Shown in pieces: positions 8,854 through 17,826 of a stretch of DNA of 25,483 nt; the stretch's first letter is position 1; every line of letters starts with the position of its first letter. A program made the translations under genes and the position numbers. The notes below the pieces were generated by a model. The model was not told the DNA's origin. It ran no database searches and saw only the letters and a program-made list of their open reading frames with translations. Source of the stretch: Lachnospiraceae bacterium (GTDB taxonomy: Bacteria; Bacillota_A; Clostridia; Lachnospirales; Lachnospiraceae); assembly GCA_024684065.1 (NCBI GenBank), contig JAIKXO010000274.1, forward strand, positions 1-25,483, written 5' to 3'.

Positions 8854-8983
8854 CGGATAACCGGATCGCAGACAGCCCTCAAATCATTTAAGATACCGGA
8901 TCTGCGGTCTTTAAAAATGAATACCCCGGTTATCCGTCAGGACTGTCGGGGCAGCCGCTGTATTCTATAACATAACGGCTGCG
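8854..8983. repeat. Intergenic inverted repeats between garK and the DHH gene
   Basis: This 385-base gap (8673-9057) holds no gene. CGGATAACCGG (8854-8864) pairs with CCGGTTATCCG (8926-8936) across 61 bases. A second pair, GCAGCCG/CGGCTGC, spans about 8952-8983. Two imperfect direct copies of ACCGGATC...GCRG lie inside the first loop. The role is unknown; these may be remnants of dispersed palindromic repeats. Confidence 0.4.
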
Positions 8984-9004
8984 TTTCCGGCTGATAAAAA
9001 TGAA

Positions 9005-9035
9005 ATGATCCGGTCCAGAAAACAGACCGGATCAT
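9005..9035 (-). terminator. Terminator at the end of the sugar-acid operon
   Basis: A perfect 11-bp stem ATGATCCGGTC/GACCGGATCAT with a nine-base loop. On the minus strand it is followed by a T-rich run (TTCATTTTTA). It lies 23 bases after the garK stop and closes the twelve-gene operon. Confidence 0.8.
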
Positions 9036-9057
9036 CATAAACTGCGATTCCTTAATC

Positions 9058-10197
9058 TTATCGTAAATCCATCCCGGCTTTTACGAAACGAAACATCCTC
9101 ACGGCGCCCTCATAATAAAGCTCCTGCGCGTTTTCCAGAGCCTCTTCAAGGGACATCGGAGCGTTCACGGTTGTCATGAGGGAGGAGATCCCATATCCGC
9201 AGATCTTCATCGCATCCCTGCCGAGGGATCCGGAAAGTCCTAAAACGGGGATCCCCTTCGCCTGTGCCCGAAGCCCTACCCCCTGCATGACCTTTCCGAA
9301 GCAGCTCTGCCAGTCGGTCCTGCCTTCTCCTGTAACAACGATATCAACGCCCTCAAGGCGCTCGTCAAAGTTTATAAGATCGAGCACTGCCTCGATCCCT
9401 GATTTCATTTTCCCGCCAAGGAAGACAAAAAGAGCCGCTCCGAGGCCTCCCGCCGCGCCTGCGCCTTCTATGTCATCACAGTCCACCGAGAAAGCTTCCC
9501 TGATAACGTCCCTGTAATTGCACATCCCCTTCTCAAGGAATTCCTGTATCTCCGGCGTAGCCCCTTTCTGGGCTCCGAAGGTAAAGGTCGCTCCGTCTTT
9601 ACCGCAGAGAGGATTCTTTACATCACACATAACCGTGATCTCGCATTCCTTAAGTCTCCTGTCAAGGCCTGTGGCATCTATCTTACGGACATTTATAAGA
9701 TCCCTGCCGAAGCCCTCAAGCTCTGTCCCGTCCTTATCAAGGAACCGGATCCCTAAAGCCCTTACACAGCCCATGCCCCCGTCATTAGTGGCCGAGCCCC
9801 CTATCGCGATGGAAAGCTTCCTGTAACCTCTGTCAAGGGCATCAAGTATAAGCTCTCCGGTCCCGAAGGTAGTTGTGTTCCTGGGATCACGTTTATCTGC
9901 AGGAACAAGGGTAAGCCCGGAAGCCGCAGACATTTCGATAACGGCCTGGTCTTTCCCGAATACGCCGTAAGAAGCTTCCAGGACCTCCATACAGGGTCCG
10001 TGCACGGAACATTTTACGATCTCTCCGCCTTCGGCTTTGATTATCGCATTGGCCGTTCCCTCACCTCCGTCGGCGACAGGCACTCCTGCCGTCTCGCAGC
10101 TGCCGAAAACCTCATGGGCGGCTTTGGTGAGAAGCTCTATGGTCTGCTCGCTTGAAAGGCTTCCCTTAAAAGAATCCGAAGCAAATAATAATTTCAT
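9058..10197 (-). CDS. garK: Glycerate kinase, GarK/GlxK family
   Basis: Phosphorylates D-glycerate, normally to 2-phosphoglycerate in this family. The start at 10197 gives MKLLFASDSFKGSLSS, the invariant family N-terminus, 379 residues, with AAAGGA upstream; a longer in-frame start at 10242 would overlap the kinase gene and lacks support. Other landmarks are PVADGGEGT, the central IGGSATNDGGMG and the late VVTGEGRTDWQS. It is the last gene of the operon, 13 bases after the ketodeoxygluconate kinase, and followed by a terminator. Together with the GarR homologue at the promoter end it forms a tartronate semialdehyde to glycerate to phosphoglycerate branch. Confidence 0.93.
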   Translation of the reverse strand: MKLLFASDSFKGSLSSEQTIELLTKAAHEVFGSCETAGVPVADGGEGTANAIIKAEGGEIVKCSVHGPCMEVLEASYGVFGKDQAVIEMSAASGLTLVPADKRDPRNTTTFGTGELILDALDRGYRKLSIAIGGSATNDGGMGCVRALGIRFLDKDGTELEGFGRDLINVRKIDATGLDRRLKECEITVMCDVKNPLCGKDGATFTFGAQKGATPEIQEFLEKGMCNYRDVIREAFSVDCDDIEGAGAAGGLGAALFVFLGGKMKSGIEAVLDLINFDERLEGVDIVVTGEGRTDWQSCFGKVMQGVGLRAQAKGIPVLGLSGSLGRDAMKICGYGISSLMTTVNAPMSLEEALENAQELYYEGAVRMFRFVKAGMDLR

Positions 10198-10210
10198 GAT
10201 ATGATATCCT

Positions 10211-11233
10211 TTATCTCTGCACGCGCCCGGAGCCGCTGCCATTTGCCAGTGCTAAGACCTCTGCTTCCGTCACAAGGTTGAAATCATGTTCGATAGTATG
10301 CTTGAGGCAGGAAGCCGCTACCGCGAATTCTATGGCTTCCTCCGGCTCAAACCCCTTAAGCTCGGAATGGATAAGGGCACCCCCGAAGCTGTCTCCTCCT
10401 CCTACACGGTCCACGATATGGATCGTATATTCCTTTGAAAAATAAGCGTCCTTCCCGTCGTATAGCATCCCGGCCCAGTTATTGACCGTGGCAGATATGC
10501 TGCCTCTTAAGGTTATCGCGGTCTTTTTACAGCCAAACCGTTCGCAGAGCTGTTTTGCGACACTTATATATCCCTCCCTGGAAAGCTTTCCGGAATCAAT
10601 ATCGGTGTCGGGAGCCTTGATCCCGAACACATCTGAAGCATCCTCTTCATTGGCAATACAGAGGTCGACGTAAGGCATGAGTTTTCCCATGGTCTCCCCG
10701 GCCTCTTCCCTGCTCCAGAGCTTCTTTCTGTAATTAAGATCACAGCTTACCGTTATATTCTTTTTCTTAGCGGCTTTGCAGGCATCCATGCAGATTTCCG
10801 GCAGCTCACCGCCAAGTGCGGGAGTGATGCCCGTAAAATGGAACCAGTCTGCACCCTCAAATATGCTGTCCCAGTCAAAGTCCGACCTTGCCGCCTTTGC
10901 TATAGCGGAGCCTGCCCTGTCATATATGACCTTGGAAGCCCTCTGCGAGGCTCCTTTCTCGACGAAATAGACACCTAAGCGGTCCCCGCCTCTTACTATA
11001 TGCTCCGTTCCCACCCCGAAGCTTCGGAGTGAATTGACACAGGCCTGTCCTATCTCATGAGAAGGGATCTTGCTTACAAAGGAAGCGTCATCCCCGTACT
11101 GTGCCAGAGAAACTGCCACATTGGCCTCTCCTCCGGCAAAGCTTGCCTCAAAGCGGTCAGCCTGTACTATCCTTCGGTACCCTTCCGGGTTTAAGCGCAT
11201 CATAATCTCGCCAAATGTTATTATCCTCGCCAT
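10211..11233 (-). CDS. kdgK: PfkB-family 2-keto-3-deoxy-sugar-acid kinase
   Basis: Predicted to phosphorylate 2-keto-3-deoxygluconate or -galactonate at C6. The start at 11233 (MARIITFGEIMMRL, 340 residues) is preceded by GGGAGG; upstream in-frame ATGs lie in the overlap with the dehydrogenase gene. The PfkB substrate motif GGEANVAVSLAQYG is near residue 35, and the ATP/anion-hole motif GGGDSFGG contains catalytic Asp281. The length and the FGEIMMRLNP start match KdgK-type kinases. In the classical Enterobacterial galactonate operon this step is done by DgoK, which is of a different fold, so this would be a non-orthologous replacement. Sugar specificity is inferred from the DgoD and DgoA neighbours. 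Confidence 0.88.
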   Translation of the reverse strand: MARIITFGEIMMRLNPEGYRRIVQADRFEASFAGGEANVAVSLAQYGDDASFVSKIPSHEIGQACVNSLRSFGVGTEHIVRGGDRLGVYFVEKGASQRASKVIYDRAGSAIAKAARSDFDWDSIFEGADWFHFTGITPALGGELPEICMDACKAAKKKNITVSCDLNYRKKLWSREEAGETMGKLMPYVDLCIANEEDASDVFGIKAPDTDIDSGKLSREGYISVAKQLCERFGCKKTAITLRGSISATVNNWAGMLYDGKDAYFSKEYTIHIVDRVGGGDSFGGALIHSELKGFEPEEAIEFAVAASCLKHTIEHDFNLVTEAEVLALANGSGSGRVQR

Positions 11234-11255
11234 ACGGCCTGAACCTCCCATCCGG

Positions 11256-12281
11256 TCATTTATCCACGACAACGACCTTTATAAGATTATCTTCATGATT
11301 CTTGAGCTTCTCAAAATAAACAGCCGCCTCATCAAGCCTTATCTCCTTAGAGATCAGAGGCTGTACGCTGAGCTTTCCTTCATTCAGGAGAGCGACCACC
11401 TCACCGAACTCCTGATAACCATACAGGAAAGAACCGTATATCTGCAGCTCTCTCGTAACTACCTCCTGCATGTTCATCTCGATCATCTTGCGGTTGTTTC
11501 CTATCCAGACGGCTTTACCGCTGAAGCGTAACACCGACATTACCTGCTGTACGGTAGGCGCGATCCCTACCGCTTCTATGGCACAGTCAACGCCCATGCC
11601 GTCCGTATGTTCAAGCACGACCTCCTTCGGATCGTTTTTACCGGGATTTATGATGACATCCGCTCCAAGGCTCTTTGCTACCTTCAACCTGTCATCATCC
11701 ATATCGGAAACAAAAATCTTTTCCGCTCCCTTTATCTTCGCGCATACCATTGCAAGGAGACCGATCGTTCCGGTACCCGCAAGAAATACGCTCTTGCCCT
11801 TAAGATCCCCAAGATGCCCTACTCCCCTGTAGGCAACCGCAAGAGGCTCCATAAGGGAACCGATCACGGGAGAGACACCCTCTGCAACAGGGAAACAGCA
11901 TTTCTCCGGAACGCAGAGATATTCGGCAAAGGCTCCGTTTTCGGCCAGCACACCGTAAGAACGCTTGTTAAGGCAAAGGTGAACGTCACCCTTTTTGCAC
12001 ATCTCGCATTCTCCGCAGAAATTCACGGGATAGACGGCCACAAGATCTCCGGGCTTAAGATTCTTTACTCCCTCTGCGCACTCCACGACCTCGCCGCAGA
12101 ACTCATGTCCCATTATCATGGGCTCGATACGCCTGCCGGTCAGCCCCTGGTATCCGGCCACATCGGATCCGCAGATACCGCAGGCTTTGATCCGAAGCTT
12201 AACCTCTCCGGACACGGGAGAAACCTCCGGAACATCCGTATAATTAAGCTTATTAGGTCCTTCATAAACCAATGCTTTCAT
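11256..12281 (-). CDS. Zinc-dependent medium-chain dehydrogenase (polyol/sugar-acid type)
   Basis: NAD(P)-dependent oxidoreductase of 341 residues. Catalytic zinc residues are Cys37 (GICGSD) and His59-Glu60 (GHE); the structural zinc site is Cys89, Cys92, Cys95, Cys103; the Rossmann motif is GTGTIG in the second half. A strong AGGAGG precedes the start. Relatives include sorbitol, galactitol-1-phosphate, threonine and L-galactonate 5-dehydrogenases. It sits between the dehydratase and the kinase, so a role in making or diverting the acid substrate is likely, but which alcohol it oxidises is not readable. A 126-base gap with a small hairpin (12308-12322) separates it from dgoD. Confidence 0.85.
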   Translation of the reverse strand: MKALVYEGPNKLNYTDVPEVSPVSGEVKLRIKACGICGSDVAGYQGLTGRRIEPMIMGHEFCGEVVECAEGVKNLKPGDLVAVYPVNFCGECEMCKKGDVHLCLNKRSYGVLAENGAFAEYLCVPEKCCFPVAEGVSPVIGSLMEPLAVAYRGVGHLGDLKGKSVFLAGTGTIGLLAMVCAKIKGAEKIFVSDMDDDRLKVAKSLGADVIINPGKNDPKEVVLEHTDGMGVDCAIEAVGIAPTVQQVMSVLRFSGKAVWIGNNRKMIEMNMQEVVTRELQIYGSFLYGYQEFGEVVALLNEGKLSVQPLISKEIRLDEAAVYFEKLKNHEDNLIKVVVVDK

Positions 12282-12407
12282 TATTATATCCTCCTGTCAC
12301 TGTTAAAAGGGGATTTGCCCCTGAAATTTATGTGTGTCATATGCTTATAACGCCTGAATCATACGACATACCTGTTTTGAATATTATGTAAACCAACAGA
12401 GCCGGGT

Positions 12408-13556
12408 TCACCACTCCGCCACCGATCCGTCCTTATGTCTCCATACCGGATTCTTCCACTGGTGCGGAGTCCTGTTTTCTTCCATTACAAGCTCTTTATT
12501 GACTTCTACGCCGAGCCCGGGCTTTACAGGCAGCTTCACAAAGCCGTCCTCAAATTTGAAATCCTCCTTATTCAGGGCATAATCCAGAACACTCTTTCCG
12601 ACATTGTAATGGATGCCTATGCTCTGCTCCTGTATCACGGCATTATAACAGGTCGCGTCTATATTAAGGCAGGCAGAAAGCGCTATCGGCCCTAAAGGAC
12701 AATGGGGCGCTAAAGCCACATCATAGGCCTCGGCCATTGCCGCTATCTTTTTAACCTCTGTCAGCCCGCCCGCATGGGAAAGGTCAGGCTGGATTATATC
12801 CACGCCGCCTGCCTGTAACAGCCGCTTGAAATCATATTTCGTAAACAACCGTTCTCCCGTGGCTATCGGTATATTACAGACGGAAGCGATCTCCTTAAAA
12901 GCCTCCATGTTCTCGCAAAGCACCGGCTCCTCTATGAACATCGGATCAAATTCTTCGAGCTTTTTTGCTAACACCTTTGCCATAGGCCTGTGCACCCTGC
13001 CGTGGAAATCAATGGCTATTCCAAAGTATTTCCCGCAGGCCTCCCGAATCGCCGCCACACGTTCAAGTACGGCATCGATCTTGTCATAGCTGTCTATCAT
13101 CTGAAGCTCTTCCGTCGCATTCATCTTTACGGCAGAAAACCCCGAATCCATCCTTTCCTTTGCGGCAGAACCCACATCTGAGGGACGGTCTCCCCCTATC
13201 CAGGAATATACCTTCATGCGGTCCCTGACCGCCCCGCCCATAAGTTCATAGGCAGGAACTCCGAAAACCTTGCCCTTTATATCCCAGAGAGCCTGATCAA
13301 TGCCTGAAAGGGCGCTCATTAATACGCCTCCGCCCCGGTAAAAGCCGGCTCTGTATATTGTCTCCGAAATATCCTCTATCCGTCCGGGATCCGCTCCGAT
13401 AAGATAAGGCTTATATTCCTGCACACAGGCAAGCACGGCGTCGCAATGACCTTCAAGCACTGCCTCGCCCCAGCCGTCATAGCCCTCGTCAGTCATTATC
13501 TCGACAAAACCCCATCTCGGACGGACAAAATATGTATTGACCTCTTTTATCTTCAT
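12408..13556 (-). CDS. dgoD: D-galactonate dehydratase DgoD
   Basis: Enolase-superfamily enzyme that dehydrates D-galactonate to 2-keto-3-deoxygalactonate. The length of 382 residues equals E. coli DgoD as I recall it, and landmarks fall at the same positions: Asp183 and His185 (IDFHGR), Glu209 (FIEEP), Glu235 (ATGER) as metal ligands and bases, and His285 (APHCPLGP). The N-terminal MTDEG.DGWGEAV and YRAGFYRGG, and the C-terminal RHKDGSVAEW, also match the DgoD pattern. The start overlaps the aldolase stop by ATGA. Closest alternatives in the superfamily are mannonate or other sugar-acid dehydratases, but the residue-for-residue match favours galactonate. Confidence 0.94.
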   Translation of the reverse strand: MKIKEVNTYFVRPRWGFVEIMTDEGYDGWGEAVLEGHCDAVLACVQEYKPYLIGADPGRIEDISETIYRAGFYRGGGVLMSALSGIDQALWDIKGKVFGVPAYELMGGAVRDRMKVYSWIGGDRPSDVGSAAKERMDSGFSAVKMNATEELQMIDSYDKIDAVLERVAAIREACGKYFGIAIDFHGRVHRPMAKVLAKKLEEFDPMFIEEPVLCENMEAFKEIASVCNIPIATGERLFTKYDFKRLLQAGGVDIIQPDLSHAGGLTEVKKIAAMAEAYDVALAPHCPLGPIALSACLNIDATCYNAVIQEQSIGIHYNVGKSVLDYALNKEDFKFEDGFVKLPVKPGLGVEVNKELVMEENRTPHQWKNPVWRHKDGSVAEW

Positions 13557-14188
13557 GGCTTCGCCTCATTGATCCGTTTTAAGAGACCCGCAACGTAAGC
13601 CGAGCCTTCCTCCCAGCGATCCTCATTTACATACTGCTTCGGAAGGATCGCACTGCTTAAGCCTACTCCGACGAACCCGTTCTTAAAGAAGCTTCCGATA
13701 TTATCCGGGTTCACTCCTCCTATGGCAACATACTCCGTACCGTCAAAGGGTCCCTTAAGGCTTTTTATATATCCGGAGGGAAGATCCCCCGCGGGGAAGA
13801 GCTTAAGTGTCGTAAACCCGTGCTTGACGCAGAAGCTCACATCGGTGGGCGTCATAACGCCAGGCATCATGGGTATCCCCTTTTCCTCGCAGTAAAGAAC
13901 CACTTCACTGTCAGTGGAAGGAGTCAGAAGGAACTGCGCTCCCGCGCTGACCGCGTCCTCCGCCTTCTTAAGGGTTACCGCCGTACCCGCGCCGATATAT
14001 ACATCTTCCGAAAAATGCTCCCTGAGCATCTTTATCTGCTCACAGGCAGAGGGCGAGTTCATGGCAACCTCAAAGAATTTAACTCCGCCATTTACTATAG
14101 CCTCCGCATAGGGAATTGTTTTTTCAAAGGGGACATTCCTCAATATGGCAAGGAGAGGATTGTCCGTAACAACATCATGAATATTCAT
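13553..14188 (-). CDS. dgoA: 2-keto-3-deoxy-6-phosphogalactonate aldolase (DgoA-type)
   Basis: Class I aldolase of 211 residues that splits the phosphorylated keto-deoxy acid to pyruvate and glyceraldehyde-3-phosphate. The Schiff-base lysine is Lys129 in TLKLFPAG and the general base is Glu40 in FEVAMNSPSA. The NSP motif and the aliphatic residue before GGV (VAIGGVNPDN) follow E. coli DgoA rather than KDPG aldolase Eda, which has Thr there. An AAGGAG ribosome site lies nine bases upstream, inside or next to the end of a palindromic repeat copy. It overlaps dgoD by four bases, so the two are translationally coupled. Confidence 0.9.
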   Translation of the reverse strand: MNIHDVVTDNPLLAILRNVPFEKTIPYAEAIVNGGVKFFEVAMNSPSACEQIKMLREHFSEDVYIGAGTAVTLKKAEDAVSAGAQFLLTPSTDSEVVLYCEEKGIPMMPGVMTPTDVSFCVKHGFTTLKLFPAGDLPSGYIKSLKGPFDGTEYVAIGGVNPDNIGSFFKNGFVGVGLSSAILPKQYVNEDRWEEGSAYVAGLLKRINEAKP

Positions 14189-14201
14189 ATCATCAGTCTC
14201 C

Positions 14202-14312
14202 TTACTGCAAATCGTATGCTTAGGTATAAACTTCTCAGTTTATGCCGATTAAATCCGGCATTTACTTTAGCAAATGTCGAATAAGTCCGGGCTGTTTTTC
14301 AGACCTGATCCT
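14202..14312 (-). repeat. Triple-hairpin intergenic repeat, copy A
   Basis: Lies between the permease stop and dgoA. It contains GGTATAAACT/AGTTTATGCC (14223-14246) and GGCATTT/AAATGTC (14257-14278), then a GTCCGGGCTGTTTTTCAGACC segment. The order and much of the sequence match copy B at 17827-17950; this copy has lost most of the first hairpin. Its right edge just reaches the permease stop codon. Confidence 0.7.
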
Positions 14313-15264
14313 AAACCCGGCTCTTCTTAAACGATGGGATGATCTGAAGCATCAGCACTATGATGAGAAGCAGTCCGGTAACTATCTGCTGCCACCAGGA
14401 ATTGATGTCGCCCTGGAGGTTGATCATATTCCCGATTATAGCCAGGATAAACACGCCGTAGATAGTGGTCTCGATCTTGCCGGAGCCTCCCGCGAGAGAA
14501 GTTCCGCCGATCGCGACCGACGCGATCGCGTCCATCTCCCAGCCGTCACAGGCAACAGGCTGTCCCGTACCGGCCCTCGATACCAGAATGAGCCCCGCCA
14601 GTGCGGATGCAAACCCCGAGATCGTGTATACCGCTATCTTTATCCGGTCAACCCTTATTCCCATCATCTGGGCCGCCGCCTCGTTACCGCCTACCGCGTA
14701 GATCTGGCGTCCGAACTTCCTGAACTTAAGTATATAAATAAAGATCAGGGCAAAAATGAGGAAGATAAGGAAAATGAGCGGCAGGTTGAATATGGCCAGC
14801 TTTGCTATCCTGGGAAGCCACTTCTTCGGCGTTCCCGAAATATGCATTGTCTCGCCGCTGGTCATTACAAGGGATATACCCCTTGCGATGAGCTGGAAGC
14901 CAAGGGATGAGATTATCGGGGCGACCCGCATCTTCGAGATCACACAGCCGTTCATGAATCCGAAAAGCGTTCCGATAAGAAGGGGAAGCAAAAGGATTAT
15001 GAAAGGATTTTCCGTGAAGCTTAAATACGCCGCTATGACCGAGGTCATGGAGCAGACCGCACCTACCGAAAGGTCTATCCCGCCCGTCAGGACGACCATG
15101 GTCATGGCCACCGCGATAAGGCCTATCATCGAATTCTGCCTGAGCAGATTATATATGTTCGTCCAGCTGTGGAAAACAGGATAGCGCAGGGCCGCTATGA
15201 TAAAAAGCACGATGAGTGCGGTGAGAGCGCTTTGTTTTGAGAAAAACTTTTTAATGTTTGTCAT
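14311..15264 (-). CDS. Sugar ABC transporter permease, RbsC/YjfF type (second permease)
   Basis: Inner-membrane subunit of a CUT2-class sugar importer, 317 residues with about eight to ten hydrophobic helices. Hallmarks are LTGGIDLSVGAV near residue 60 and VAIGGTSLAGGSGK, the ATPase-coupling loop, near 250. The ribosome site is GGGAGGG. It is 15 bases from the other permease. The pair of unlike permeases with a single two-domain ATPase is the YtfT/YjfF arrangement of the galactofuranose transporter, in contrast to RbsC homodimers. It is separated from dgoA by repeat copy A. Confidence 0.92.
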   Translation of the reverse strand: MTNIKKFFSKQSALTALIVLFIIAALRYPVFHSWTNIYNLLRQNSMIGLIAVAMTMVVLTGGIDLSVGAVCSMTSVIAAYLSFTENPFIILLLPLLIGTLFGFMNGCVISKMRVAPIISSLGFQLIARGISLVMTSGETMHISGTPKKWLPRIAKLAIFNLPLIFLIFLIFALIFIYILKFRKFGRQIYAVGGNEAAAQMMGIRVDRIKIAVYTISGFASALAGLILVSRAGTGQPVACDGWEMDAIASVAIGGTSLAGGSGKIETTIYGVFILAIIGNMINLQGDINSWWQQIVTGLLLIIVLMLQIIPSFKKSRV

Positions 15265-15279
15265 GTCGTCTGCCCTCCC

Positions 15280-16263
15280 TTACCGCTTCTTTTCCTGCTG
15301 GATGAATACCGCTATGATTATTATGAGTCCCTTCATGATCCGGGCATAAGCATAGTGGATATTATTCATGTTTATGGTGATCGTAATGAGCTGGATTATC
15401 ATCGCGCTTATCACGGTAGTAAGGATCCTTGATTTGCCGCCGGACATTGAGGTTCCGCCTATGGCGACTGCGGCGATGGCATCCATCTCGGCAAGGGCAC
15501 CGAGGTTTGTCGGATCAGCCGCGCTTGTCCTTGAGGATACAAGAAGTCCTGCAATAGCAGCAATAAAGGCACTTATCATATAAACCAGTATCTGTACCTT
15601 CGTCGTCTTGATCCCGCAGAGCCATGCGGCCTGAGGATTCTCGCCTATTGCCTGTACCTGATAGCCGAACACCGTCCGCTTTATGATAAAGGCAGTCACC
15701 GCCACAAACAGGATCTCTATGAGGAACTGGATCGGAACATTGCCCGGAAGCCTTAAGATTCCAACCGCGTTGAACGGAGTATTTGAAAACGACAGTATCT
15801 TTCCGTTTGCGATAAGCTGGGTAAGGCCTCTGGCGATAATATAAGTCGTCAGCGTGACTATGATCGGCTGCATCTTAAAGACAGATATCATAAATCCGTT
15901 AAAAAAGCCGAACAGAAGCGATACCGCAAGAGCCATTACGATACCTAAGAAAATGCTCTTTGGAAATATCGGATATATCCCGTTCATGATGACCGCATTC
16001 ATTGCCCCGGCAACCGCCATTACCGAACCGACGGAAACATCTATGCCGCCGCATGAAATAACAAAGAGCATGCCCATTGAGGTTATTATGATGGGGAAGG
16101 CCTGGATCAGCAGGTTCCACATTGTATTTATTGCAAGAAAGTTCTTGTTAGATATCGCATTCACGATGATCAGGAGCAGAAAAGCGTACAACGCTCCGAA
16201 CTTCTTCAAATGCTTGTTAAACCCGGGCATATTAGTCTGGATCCTTTGCTTTGCTTCAGCCAT
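15280..16263 (-). CDS. Sugar ABC transporter permease, RbsC/YtfT type (first permease)
   Basis: A membrane permease of 327 residues from the ATG at 16263, which has a strong GGAGGAGG site; a longer in-frame start at 16299 lies deeper in the ATPase gene and is less likely. The start overlaps the ATPase stop by eight bases, a coupling often seen in these operons. Hallmarks are SCGGIDVSVGSV and the coupling loop AIGGTSMSGGKSR. About eight to ten transmembrane segments begin near residue 20. It probably forms a heterodimer with the next gene's product. Confidence 0.92.
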   Translation of the reverse strand: MAEAKQRIQTNMPGFNKHLKKFGALYAFLLLIIVNAISNKNFLAINTMWNLLIQAFPIIITSMGMLFVISCGGIDVSVGSVMAVAGAMNAVIMNGIYPIFPKSIFLGIVMALAVSLLFGFFNGFMISVFKMQPIIVTLTTYIIARGLTQLIANGKILSFSNTPFNAVGILRLPGNVPIQFLIEILFVAVTAFIIKRTVFGYQVQAIGENPQAAWLCGIKTTKVQILVYMISAFIAAIAGLLVSSRTSAADPTNLGALAEMDAIAAVAIGGTSMSGGKSRILTTVISAMIIQLITITINMNNIHYAYARIMKGLIIIIAVFIQQEKKR

Positions 16264-17788
16264 GAGCCACCTCCTCCGTTTCCCTGACATTCTTTGCAAT
16301 ATGATTCATGATGCTCGCCTCCGTGATCTCCTCTCCGCTAAGCTCCGCGGCATTTTTCCCATCCCGTATGACGACCACCCGATAACAGTTCCTTATAAGC
16401 TCTTCAAGCTCCGAAGAAATATAGAGAACGCTTATCCCGTTCTCGGAGAACTGCTTTATCAGGTTTTCGATCTCCGCCTTCGCTCCTACATCGATCCCTC
16501 TCGTGGGCTCATCAAGGATTATGAGCTTGGGCCCCATGGAAAGCCAGCGGCCGAGAAGAGCCTTCTGCTGGTTTCCTCCGGAAAGGTTGCAGATAAGCTG
16601 GTCCGGGCTCGGGGTCTTTATACGGATCGATTTTATATATTCGTCAACGATCTCGTTCTGTTTGCGTCTGTTGACCACACCGAACTTCGATATCCTCGGG
16701 AGCGCCGTTATAGTCATATTCTCCTTTACTGACATATGGGGGAAGATGCCTTCGACCTTCCTGTCTTCCGAACAGTAAGCAAAGCCTATGTCTATCGCTC
16801 CGTTGGGGGTCTTTAACCGTATGGGCTTTCCTTCAACCTCGAACTCCCCGGTATAGGTATTGTCACATCCGAACACCACCTTGGCAAACTCGGATTTACC
16901 GGCACCGAGAAGACCTGCAATACCTACGATCTCTCCCGGCCTTATGTCTATCGATATCCCGTGGAGCTTGACCCTGTTATCAATATCCTTTGTATGCACT
17001 AAAGGTATCTCGCCCTCTTTGCCTTCATATTCTCCGACGGAACGCTTAAGAACGTTGCTCGCGTCCCTTCCGATCATCTTAGAGACCATCTCAAGCCTTG
17101 AGATCTTGTCGATGTCATAGCTCCCTACCAGCTTTCCGTCCTTAAGGATAGTAGCCCTGTCGCATATCGTATATACCTCGTCAAGCTTGTGGCTTATGAA
17201 GATTATGGAGATCCCCTTTGCCACGAGATCCCGCATTTTCTCAAACATCACCTTTATCTCATCGTCCGCAAGGGAGGAGGTAGGTTCATCCATTATAAGG
17301 AGCTTAGCGTTCTGGGAGATCGCCCTGGTTATCGCGACCATCTGCTGTATGGCAGTAGAATAGGTTGCAAGGTCCTTATCAACATCTATGTCGATCCCGT
17401 TATCGAGAAGAAGCTGCCTTGCCTGTCTGCGCACGGCCTTCCAGTCTATTCCGAAGACATTACGCGGCTCCCTGCCGATAAATATATTCTCGGCGACGGA
17501 CAGATGAGGGATAAGGTTTATCTCCTGATAGATAGTGCTTATGCCGGCATTCTGGGAATCCTGCGGAGTATGGAAGTTGCGCTCCTGCCCGTCAAAGATT
17601 ATCTCCCCGGAATCCTTTGAATAAAGCCCCGTCAAAACCTTTATAAGGGTCGACTTCCCGGCTCCGTTTTCCCCCATCAGGGCGTGTATCTCGCCCCTTC
17701 TGACGGAAAAATCAACATGATCGAGGGCATGCACGCCCGTGAACATTTTATCAAGCTGCTTAATTTCAAGAAGAAGGTTATTTTCCAT
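16256..17788 (-). CDS. Sugar ABC transporter two-domain ATPase, RbsA/YtfR type
   Basis: Energises import; 510 residues with two ABC domains. Domain one: Walker A GENGAGKST at 39-47, degenerate signature (YSTAIQQMVAI), Walker B LLIMDEPTSSL. Domain two: modified Walker A GLLGAGKSE, signature LSGGNQQKALLGRW, Walker B LIILDEPTRGID. The altered Walker A of the second domain is usual for RbsA-type proteins. The ribosome site is weak (AGGGAAAA). It follows a 250-base gap after the binding-protein gene that contains repeat copy B and a strong hairpin, so its expression may be lower than that of the binding protein. Confidence 0.94.
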   Translation of the reverse strand: MENNLLLEIKQLDKMFTGVHALDHVDFSVRRGEIHALMGENGAGKSTLIKVLTGLYSKDSGEIIFDGQERNFHTPQDSQNAGISTIYQEINLIPHLSVAENIFIGREPRNVFGIDWKAVRRQARQLLLDNGIDIDVDKDLATYSTAIQQMVAITRAISQNAKLLIMDEPTSSLADDEIKVMFEKMRDLVAKGISIIFISHKLDEVYTICDRATILKDGKLVGSYDIDKISRLEMVSKMIGRDASNVLKRSVGEYEGKEGEIPLVHTKDIDNRVKLHGISIDIRPGEIVGIAGLLGAGKSEFAKVVFGCDNTYTGEFEVEGKPIRLKTPNGAIDIGFAYCSEDRKVEGIFPHMSVKENMTITALPRISKFGVVNRRKQNEIVDEYIKSIRIKTPSPDQLICNLSGGNQQKALLGRWLSMGPKLIILDEPTRGIDVGAKAEIENLIKQFSENGISVLYISSELEELIRNCYRVVVIRDGKNAAELSGEEITEASIMNHIAKNVRETEEVAHG

Positions 17789-17826
17789 ATCTTTTCCCTA
17801 TCATTTCTGTATCTTAAGGTCAGATC

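Noticed and set aside
11607..12350. Plus-strand open frame of 247 codons opposite the MDR dehydrogenase
   Set aside because: Antisense shadow: the minus-strand gene has all zinc and cofactor motifs, and the plus-strand frame has none.
14242..14910. Plus-strand open frame of 222 codons opposite a permease
   Set aside because: Starts in the palindromic repeat and runs antisense to the permease; low-complexity charged translation without motifs.
15854..16732. Long plus-strand open frame opposite the permease and ATPase genes (292 codons)
   Set aside because: It is antisense to two clear transporter genes, has no ribosome site, and its translation resembles no protein family; it arises from codon bias on the other strand.
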